Assembly: GCA_033030425.1 (NCBI GenBank)
Contig: JAUFSD010000016.1
Location: 1,240,001 to 1,304,000, forward strand
Reading direction: 5' to 3'
DNA from: Verpa conica
Lineage: Eukaryota > Ascomycota > Pezizomycetes > Pezizales > Morchellaceae
Length of the DNA: 64,000 nucleotides
The stretch's first letter is position 1. Every line of letters begins with the position of its first letter. The position numbers and the translations under genes are program-made. Under the pieces are notes generated by a model. That model saw nothing but the letters and a program-made list of their open reading frames with translations, was not told the DNA's origin and ran no database searches. This document shows, piece after piece, positions 56,006 through 64,000 of the stretch.

Positions 56006-57541
56006 ATGATGAATAACCACTATCTCACAGAGAAGGAGCTATTTGACCAAACAAATGAACACTCAGCTGCAGCAGAGGACTATTCCGTAGCGATAGCCGA
56101 TAACCGAACGAGAGGGTGGCATCAGGGGTATGGTATCTCTAATCAAAGAACATCCTCCTACAAACCACTTAGGACGTCGGCTAACTGTTGGAGAGTAGAC
56201 CTCCGGTACCTTCTATATCTCCTATATCCACCCCGACCCCTCTATCACCCCAAATGCAACCCCAGCAGAGGACCCTGAGCGAGGAAATAAATGATGTGCT
56301 TGGGATACAACAGGTCTCTCCGATCTATAGTCAAGCTATCTGGAACACACCGCTGCCTCTGTCCTATAATCCTCCTACTGTGAATTCATCTACGCCACTA
56401 GCACCCACGCAAGGGCAAACGTACTTTACGAGTATAGATCAAAATCCAGCTGCCTACAAGCAACAGCTCCTACTTCGCCAAAACAGCCTTCCTACTACTC
56501 AACCTTATAGCGTCTTTGCACAAAATTATATTAATACTACAGATATACATGTACCTGAATCCTCAGTTTCTGTTAGCCAGGTAACTTACCATACTTTAAG
56601 ATCACACATACAATTAAGACTGCAGCTAAAAGATGGTCATTTAGTCTCCTACTTCAGAATTAGATGTGTTTCTCCGTGATGAGACACCAAGTTTCACTTC
56701 GCCTATATCTCCCGCCGAACCTACCCTACCCATAACTCCTGCCAGATCTGCTCCGCCTCAACAGCAAGTTCCCCGTCAGATGTGGCCAAACACTCATATC
56801 CAAAGAGTTCTCCAGCAGGCTTCTAGCCAGTCCTCCCCACCTGATTTGATAACTAAGCCAGAACTACAACAAGAGAAGACAAATGTACTCCGCCTCGATA
56901 AAATTAGAAAACCACAATTCTCCGAACCAACAGCCACCGAGCGCTATGCTCAGATGAGATATGCTCGACATAGGGAGGCCATATCATTTATGGAGAACCC
57001 CGCTGAAATTGAATACTCCAGCCACCGGGCCGGATCTGTACAACCTAGCAATCCATCACCCTATATCGGAGGTGCTGATTTCCCCGACTGGCGCTTCAGT
57101 AAAGATCCATGGGAAAGCCAGCTTAGGTCTTTAGATGATACACCCCCTAATCTAGCGAATATACTAAAACGGAATCAAGAAAATCTGAGTAATGGATCTG
57201 TGATGCAGCAGCCGCTTGAGAGACCCATGGACCTATTCCCTACACAAGTGAGGCTTGAGAAAATGGAGCCAGATCCCCCTCCTGAAGATATCTCGCCTCT
57301 CGACAGTATCTCCCCTCTTGACAGTGTATCCCCTCTTGACAGTGTCTCTCCTCTTGACAGTGTTTCTCCTCTTGAAAGTATCTACGAACCTAGTATTAGT
57401 GAGGTTGCGAGCGAATCACCTCTTGAGCAAGCTATGTATGGGCGAAGAAGGAGTGGTAAAATTATTAAGGGGAGTCAAATGACGAAGGGGAGGGGAGGCA
57501 CTAGAAAGAGCGCTAGGCTCAATGGATTGCAACCAACTTAG
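56006..57541 (+). CDS. Disordered Pro/Ser-rich protein with SPLDSV repeat
   Basis: Three exons, 56006-56127, 56199-56580 and 56645-57541, 466 residues with all phases consistent. The N-terminal 40 residues are charged (MMNNHYLTEKELFDQTNEHS). Most of the rest is rich in Pro, Ser, Gln and Thr. Near residues 383-412 are five tandem hexapeptides of type (I/V)SPL(D/E)S. The C-terminus is strongly basic (KGRGGTRKSARLNG), a possible nuclear or nucleic-acid-binding tail. No enzyme domain is visible; a regulatory or scaffold role is possible but not shown. Confidence 0.58.
57290..57379 (+). repeat. 18-bp tandem coding repeat, five units
   Basis: Each unit encodes (I/V)SPL(D/E)S. Units differ mainly at third codon positions, so the protein repeat looks kept by selection or is recent. 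Confidence 0.85.
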
Positions 57542-59363
57542 TAGTAATTATCATTCTCGGGTGAGGCTACGGTGGAACTTGAGAATTATTTCTTATGGAT
57601 ATTGAGAGTGGTTGAGGTAGGAAATTTGCATAAGTATGATAAAAATAAACTGACTGGGGCGATTCGAGTATTCTTAGCCTTAAACACAACTCACAAGACT
57701 AGAACCAGGAGCGATCATTACATGTAGCTAAGGAAATTTTCGTCTAAAGCGCCATCCCAAGCGATTCATTTAAGTAATATAATTTGAAGCTGAAGGAGCA
57801 TGGCCCAGGGAGCAATGGGTATCGCAGGCTTAAGGGTTCCTGTGATATTTTTAAAAATCCATATGATGGCACTATTTACCACTCTTTCATTAATTATTAG
57901 GGTAAGAGTTCAGTATTCAAATTTGTAGGTTCAGTAGACAGCTAAGCACTAATTTAACCTGTATCTCAGAGGAATAAGCTCAAAAAAAAGGGTCAAGGGG
58001 CGCATAACGCCGAAACGAGACCCCCTTATAAACAAGACGCACTGAAACGTATATTTTCATCCTCATTGTAAAATGGACTTTATGATTGGGTTCTAGCTGA
58101 GTTATGATGGCGAAGAGCATAGTCGGCATACGCAAACAGCCTTAATCAGGTAGTCTCTCCGCAAAACATTGATATTTGATTGGGTACGGATCGAAGCTTG
58201 ACTCGGAGATAAGCAGGTTATATATCTTATTTGTCGATACCATTTGACCCGGGAGATATAATACGAGCCATACCTACATGTATCCTCTAACGACGGATGA
58301 TAAGGGTAGATCTCAAAGGACCCTTCTCGTTCTAGAGCCAGTTGCTACATCTTGGAGAATCCTATGAGATATACTAATTATAACTCCTGTTTGTATATTA
58401 GCATTATAGCTACCCTTAAAACATGATAGATGAGGTAAATTAAGTGATGCCTAAAGAAAAAGAGCTACTTAATGATACGATGTATATTAGATACATGTAC
58501 TTAATAGCGTAATGGATTACCTGCTATGTTGCTGGAGCCGACACTATAATCAACTGCCCAACCATTATCACATGACTTAAAGAATCTCACCTTACTACGA
58601 GGTGTATGCAGGGTAACACAAACATCTTTCACAGCCGGTCCAGCGTATCCGTTAAACGCAGCTCTATCCATCCATTTCACTACTTGAGATCAGGTCCCCA
58701 TCATCAGCTCAACAGTCATTTCCATCAATCCACCCGTGTGTAGCAGAAATTGGGCTACAAAACCTAAGGTACCGGAAATCCACTCATCCCATTGTTTAGT
58801 ATCCTTCTATAAAACATAATTCAAATGGTACCACAGTCCACTGATGTTCGCTAGTGATGATGTAGATCCCCCTTCCTCTGAATATAAGGGTCAAAAGCTT
58901 CTTAATACTAAAGACAGGGATTCTAGAGTTTGAAGTTCGCCTTACCAACGTATTGAATGCGAATCTGTGGCTACTAGAGCTCTTCCATTATAAACCAAGT
59001 TGCTTGCCCGGTAGAGAAACGCTCAACAGTGCTAAATTTCGCTAGGTACTACAAATCACTAGAGACCTGACCGAGATGTAAGCTATACCAGCGAGACTAA
59101 GGGTACAGATATATAATCTAACAAAAATTCTTTTTACCCTTAGGTATAACCCCCTAGCAGAGGTCAAGATCATAGTTGATGGCCTAACTCAAGAGCATCT
59201 CTATATTATCAATCATTACGACAGAGAACGAAAGCAAAACGCAGATTCTTCCAAAGCTCACTGGGCCAGCTCTATAATTAATCGGTACTCCGAGGAAATA
59301 CAAACAATAGCAGGAGATATTTCTGAACTACATTTCCGATGGTGCACCGGATTCTTCCTGACG
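57542..59363. other. Gene-free spacer
   Basis: About 1.8 kb with no supported gene. Several TACATGTA palindromes (57720, 58275, 58495). Decayed coding sequence cannot be excluded. Confidence 0.5.
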
Positions 59364-61397
59364 ATGTCAGCACAGCCGACTTTCATGGAGCTCGCAAACG
59401 AATGGAGGATAGAGGTGATACAGTTTCTAGATAAGTTGAAAGATTTAGGATACGAAATTCCCACAGGAGTACAAAGATATAGTCCAAAAGAGTGGGGAAT
59501 GATCTTGAGATGGGAACTCCAAGCTACATGGCAATCGTGGATCATACAGATACAGTGGGAGAGTACTGGTAAACGACATTTTGAGAGCTCCCATTGCGGA
59601 GAAGTATTACAATTTATGAGAATAGAAATCGCCGAAAGTGCCGATAAGAGCAAAATTATGATAGACTGGTTGGATGATTGGCAAGATAATTTTCTCTACC
59701 GCTTTAGTCTCGAGAACGACATCTTCTTAGGCTCCCAGACTTGGTTTTATGTTAACTCTTGTTGTAATACCGAGCTTGCTAATAAAGGTTTAGAAAAATG
59801 GCGTGGGCAATTGAATGAATTCCGTTTTCGTCATCGACTGAGGTTAGACTTGGAAGATGTTTTAGATGGGTTTGCTGATTCTTCTGAGGAACTTGAATGT
59901 TTTATTATGGGAATTTCATCAAAGCCCAAATGGCTCTCGAGTTTGGCAACACCTTATAACTCGTTGTTGATTCTTGGAAGCTTTATTGATCATCATATAG
60001 ACCTTATTTTTAGGAACAGGTTGCGGCAAGACAAGCCGTTCCGTGTGTTTAATACTAAAGACAGAAAAGCTCTCCAGAACTTCCTAGTTGAACAACAGAA
60101 ACACTTTCAGTATGCTGAAAGTTTACATATTATATTGCTATGGAGTGAAAACATTCTAAAATATCTACGCTGGAATCAGATCTGCGTAGGATATTTATGG
60201 TCCCGAATCGAGTACACCATTTCCATGACACCTTCTAAGTTCATGATCTACTACTATATGAAAGAGTTAGTAGCAGGTGATGTGAGTAAAAAGATAGCAT
60301 CAGCCTTTAGAGAGGGTGTAAAGGATGATATTGTCCGGTTCTTAACAGCCTTGGCGGTTTTTATTTCTGAGCTGGAAGAGAAAGACAAAAAGATACCAAA
60401 GAAGAAAGGCCGGAAAGGGGGTCGGAAACATAAGAAGGCCTCTAAATCCAATGAATTAAATAAATTTCAGAGCGATAATCTGGAAGAATTTGAGGTTAGC
60501 GGAGGGGGGGGTGTGGCTGACATAGATTCTATAACTGGATTGGGACTAAGAAACCTGAACAACGTGGAAAAAGATAAGAATCTCATAGTATTGATCGATT
60601 TACCTCCTGGTATCAAATCACCCCCCCAAAATTCAAATGGCAACAGTAAAAAATTAGCGAAACGAGGAGGAGCTGTTGAAAGTACCGCTAGGATCACTGG
60701 TCAACAGTTTCAAACAAGATCAGCAGAGACAGCCACATCCTTGGCCGAGGGCAAACCTTCCGGAGGGTCAGATGCGGATTCCCAAAAGGACGTAACCAGA
60801 GCGCAAAAATCCCCTAGTATTGGTAGAGAGGTAGTGGAAGTTACGGTGGGTGATCTACGATATGGAGGACCTGGCGGATCAAAATATCTAGTTGATATAT
60901 CAGCAGATCAAGACCCATTAAGTGAGCCAGAATCGCTTAAGGGCGATCAACTAATACACCCTTCCCTACCTCCCAGCCCAGGTATTGAAAGAAAAGCTGA
61001 TATTTCAGCGGGTGATTCTGAGGCGGAAATAGTCCAGCACAAGGGAAAAGGACAAAACAGGCCTAAAGTCAATGAATGCTTTGTACAAGATCCTGAGCCC
61101 CTTCAGTATGGTCTGGGCCGAGAAAAAAGAAATATCATAACCAAACAACGTGGTAAGAAAAATAAGACCAGGAAGGGAGAAAAAGAAAACCCCTTCGAGG
61201 AGAAAGACAGGGGACTAACGCCAATAAGGGCGGCAGATCAAGATATTGATAAGGAAAAAGAAAAAGAACTAACCGTGGTAACCTCGGGAGTCACCAATGA
61301 GGATGAGGCATTCGAAGCGCTGTGGAAAAGATACGAACAGGAACTTATCCAAGAAGAAAATGAGCAGCAACGGATGACACTAGAAGTAGATACTTGA
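59364..61397 (+). CDS. Large orphan protein, probable paralogue of the 46000 gene
   Basis: Single exon, 677 residues. The N-terminal ~340 residues are helical and Trp-rich (WQSWIIQIQWESTGKRHFES, ICVGYLWSRIEYTIS) and share the order of Trp/Cys/Gly landmarks with the protein at 46000. A very basic linker (KKKGRKGGRKHKKASK, about 350-365) is followed by a long charged, disordered tail ending EALWKRYEQELIQEENEQQR, similar in position and sequence to the end of the 46000 exon 1. No known domain. The basic linker could be a nuclear localisation signal. Confidence 0.65.
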   Translation: MSAQPTFMELANEWRIEVIQFLDKLKDLGYEIPTGVQRYSPKEWGMILRWELQATWQSWIIQIQWESTGKRHFESSHCGEVLQFMRIEIAESADKSKIMIDWLDDWQDNFLYRFSLENDIFLGSQTWFYVNSCCNTELANKGLEKWRGQLNEFRFRHRLRLDLEDVLDGFADSSEELECFIMGISSKPKWLSSLATPYNSLLILGSFIDHHIDLIFRNRLRQDKPFRVFNTKDRKALQNFLVEQQKHFQYAESLHIILLWSENILKYLRWNQICVGYLWSRIEYTISMTPSKFMIYYYMKELVAGDVSKKIASAFREGVKDDIVRFLTALAVFISELEEKDKKIPKKKGRKGGRKHKKASKSNELNKFQSDNLEEFEVSGGGGVADIDSITGLGLRNLNNVEKDKNLIVLIDLPPGIKSPPQNSNGNSKKLAKRGGAVESTARITGQQFQTRSAETATSLAEGKPSGGSDADSQKDVTRAQKSPSIGREVVEVTVGDLRYGGPGGSKYLVDISADQDPLSEPESLKGDQLIHPSLPPSPGIERKADISAGDSEAEIVQHKGKGQNRPKVNECFVQDPEPLQYGLGREKRNIITKQRGKKNKTRKGEKENPFEEKDRGLTPIRAADQDIDKEKEKELTVVTSGVTNEDEAFEALWKRYEQELIQEENEQQRMTLEVDT

Positions 61398-62262
61398 CAT
61401 GAAAAGAGGTGGAGGGGGACAAGAGAATCAAAACTGAACCATTAGATGAGGGTGCTTGCAAGCAGAGGCTCCCACTATCACTAGCTGTAGCTAGATAAAT
61501 TCTACCCAGTAGAGATCATGTTAACCCAAGGTTACTTATAGCCACGTATAATAAAGTTATTACTTATTTTATTCACTTGTAATACTAAAAATAGCAGAGC
61601 CCGATATAGACGCTTAGCAACAGCTTGCTATTTGTTCGCCTACAGCGCCAAGCTGCCAGCACAACTACTCACACCAACAACCTATTCGATGCTACTTCAT
61701 TGACCAATACCATAAAAGAAAACTAAGACTCTCGCAAGATCCAAAGGATTACCCAAGTGAAATACGACAGCTACATCATTCTCTGTATTTGGATGTTGAG
61801 CCTAGTGGGCCTCCCTGTGCAACAAAAAACATAATAAATCTACCTGCAATTTAGAGGCTCATGATACCTCCGCCCCATTTTCAATTCCCAAAAGCACATC
61901 TTCCGCGAATGATATGCTAATATTACCTTGCGCCCTCCATTATGCATCGGCTGAGACGAACTTTCACTATACGATTACACCGGAGATTTGCACTTTATTC
62001 ACGGACCTTACAAGTTCTTCTACTCATTGATCATTTATTTTTATTAATATAGAAACAGCATTGATTCTAATTAATTATATACTCAGATAAAATAAGATCC
62101 TAAGATAACCCTAACCCTGTACTGATATATCGCTTCGCGGTTAAACTGAATTATGAACTTGCCGGGCACTCATATGCAGGATCTATTCATCAAGTTAGCA
62201 CGAGTATGCTGGGTCTAGTCATAAAGTCAATGCGACTCTTGCTATGACGTTTTTTTTAAGGC
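61398..62262. other. Intergenic
   Basis: No gene; telomere-like motif at 62107-62118. Confidence 0.5.
62107..62118 (-). repeat. Two-unit telomere-like motif
   Basis: Reads AACCCTAACCCT. Confidence 0.55.
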
Positions 62263-62875
62263 TTAGGGGTACATACCACAGTACTGAGGGCAGATGCATG
62301 TCGGGCAAGCAATTTTACAAGCATTTGTACATGGTCCACAGGTTACAGTTTGCCTAGCAGCAAGTGCAGCAACCGTAGTAGTAGCCTCCTCGGGACAAGC
62401 GTATTTGGGATCTAGTTCAGTTAGTAAAAATAAATTCCACAGAGTTATCGAGAGGAAGCAGGGAATGACTAACCGCATTCTTTTGTACAGTAGCATTCGT
62501 CTGCCGGGACATCATCACCGCAGCCGTAGAGAGTACAGTCGTTATAACATCCACATGGAATTGTCTCGATAGGTACGGCTTCGGCATCGCGACCTTCCAA
62601 TATGGAGCGACGAGTTGTGCAGCTGGAGTACACGGGGTCTATGTGGGGGGAAGAAGACAATTAGCTCTCATCTTGGGTACTCAATGAGTCTCATGAGAAA
62701 CTACTCTGCAGCTTTGAAACTTACCACAGACATCAGGGCACAAGCATGGTCGTCCAGCCTGTGCAGCGCACTGAACCGTACAACTGTTTGCGCAAGTGCA
62801 ATCAGGGGACGGGAGTGCGAAGACAGAGGAAGTGAATGCTACGATAGCAAGGAAACCGAAGAGTTGGAACTTCAT
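62263..62875 (-). CDS. Secreted cysteine-rich modular protein
   Basis: Three exons, 62875-62725, 62638-62474 and 62411-62263, 154 residues. The signal peptide is MKFQLFGFLAIVAFTSSVFA with cleavage before LPSPDC. Each exon encodes one module ending C-x-C-x3-CG: PCLCPDVCG, ECYCTKECG and CICPQYCG. Both introns are phase 1 and fall after the first base of the codon following the last module Cys; exons 2 and 3 both resume with Asp-Pro (DPVYSSC, DPKYACP). The pattern suggests growth by exon duplication. The size and Cys content fit a small secreted or cell-wall/effector-type protein, but no target can be named. A further exon beyond GMYP is possible, since a GTATGT donor overlaps the end. Confidence 0.75.
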
Positions 62876-64000
62876 TTTGAATGGATTGGTTGACTTTGTG
62901 TATGAAGCTGAAGGATACTCAGGTATTGCTGAAGGTGCTGTTGCTTGCTGAATACTGTGAATGAAGGAACAGATAGAGGCGGTCAATACCCTTCTATTTA
63001 TCTAGTTTGGATATTCTATAAGAATTATCGAATGCCCCCCCCTCCGCGTGCCATATACTCAAGGCACCCTCGTCGTGCTACATAGCTGCCCCTGTCGACA
63101 GACCGCAAGCTACAGACCAATCAGGATTGAAGCTGAGAAATTACACGGGGTGCTTAGAATGGGGCCACTTAGTAGAGTCTATTTCAGCAAGGATTTAGTA
63201 CTTTTCGAGAACTGATGGCTATGTCCCTGCCGTTAGTACGGTGGTCGGGTCGTTATCGTGTCTACCCAAGTCAGCCAGATACAGTAAGATCTGCGATAAG
63301 GGGGGGCTGAAAGCTGACAGCCCAGCCCTACATGTACTTACCCTGTTTTTTTTTTTTTACTCTTCTTCTTCTGTACTATATTTTTCAGTATTAGATGAGA
63401 AGCATAGTTAGCCGTCTGGGCGATCATGTCACGTTCGTAGACCCCATTTGTTTTGTTGTTTTTCCCGATTTGTGGTTTCTACACCCATGTCCCGGGTTAA
63501 CTATGCGCTTTCCCGAGCGAGGGGGTAGTCACACAGTGCATATACGACCATGTACCATTAATCCCGAGAGTCGGCTCAGAAGGTGCCGATGCGTTAGTAT
63601 TCAAGAGTGTTCAACTAATCCATAAAAGAGATCTACTGCAGCTAAGGTCTCAATAGATGAGCAGCGCAGTAGTGATTTACACCTCGTATTCTTCTCTCCC
63701 GCCTCCCCTCCCGTAATATTTACATAAATGGTTTAAAAACGAATAATCGTTTTTTTTTGTTTTTTTTTCCCCTAGACTCTGGGGTGTTTGTAGGCTCTTG
63801 TATTCGGCAATGTACTACGGTGTTTCGGGGGGCTGGGGTTGGTCCGGAAGTGTAGCGGCTGAGTGACTTCGCCCCCCATATCGCCACACCCACAGCCCTA
63901 CGAGGAGGCGAATCGGAGTACTGGCATAGACTTCCATGTAAAATAAAGTTTCTTACATCACCCCCCCCCCCTAGCTTTATTATAGAATATAGTACCTGCT
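62876..64000. other. Gene-free right end
   Basis: No gene supported. Homopolymer runs return (T near 63,346 and 63,751; C near 63,961), as at the left end. Confidence 0.5.

Noticed and set aside
59258..59653. 131-codon minus frame
   Set aside because: Antisense to the long 59364 gene, with no domain.

Overview
The window comes from a filamentous ascomycete. The evidence is compact genes split by GT-AG introns of about 46-167 nt, a textbook 95-residue LSm2, a vacuolar membrane protease of fungal Pff1 type, F-box families, and low gene density (about 27 genes in 64 kb with wide AT-rich spacers). The F-box family and loose spacing resemble Pezizales (truffle or morel relatives), but that placement is inference.

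Layout. 1-4.9 kb: no convincing gene; rich in homopolymer and polypyrimidine tracts. 5-8.7 kb: nine-exon Pff1-type vacuolar protease. 10-16.5 kb: small membrane protein, F-box/ankyrin protein, F-box-like protein, Cys/His-start protein. 17.4-20.8 kb: MAPEG protein, ketol-acid-reductoisomerase-like gene and an inverted pseudogene fragment of it. 21.1-24.6 kb: tandem pair of H-type lectins with N-terminal coiled coils. 26-34.3 kb: minus-strand run of an F-box-family protein, a small helical protein, two dual-specificity phosphatase paralogues, and an amidoligase between them. 35.1-37.4 kb: phosphoglycerate-mutase-family phosphatase and a secreted/one-pass membrane protein. 37.4-41.6 kb: gene-free. 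41.6-45 kb: Cys-rich membrane protein, LSm2, and a truncated p67phox/NoxR-like TPR protein. 46-61.4 kb: accessory block of lineage-specific proteins with low-complexity tails, including two probable paralogues (46.0 and 59.4 kb). 62.3-62.9 kb: secreted Cys-rich protein built from one module per exon. The right end again carries homopolymer tracts.

Housekeeping genes (pff1, LSM2, the mutase-family enzyme) are scattered among duplicated or orphan genes; I see no single pathway linking them.

The most unusual signals are between genes. First, a family of ~27-36 bp insertions with a (TGAA)n end and a conserved TTAATCATAAGTACATGGAG core is bounded by different 9-14 bp direct repeats at each locus, as expected for target-site duplications; one further copy is split by a 358-bp MITE that has 9-bp target duplications. 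Second, a 17-bp bipartite motif TCATG-N5-TCACTCG occurs seven times exactly and at least four times with one mismatch, always outside the genes called here; three exact copies lie 8-12 bp beside the short insertions, in the same orientation. Exon joins below were worked out by hand from reading frame, splice signals and family similarity; no computation was run.
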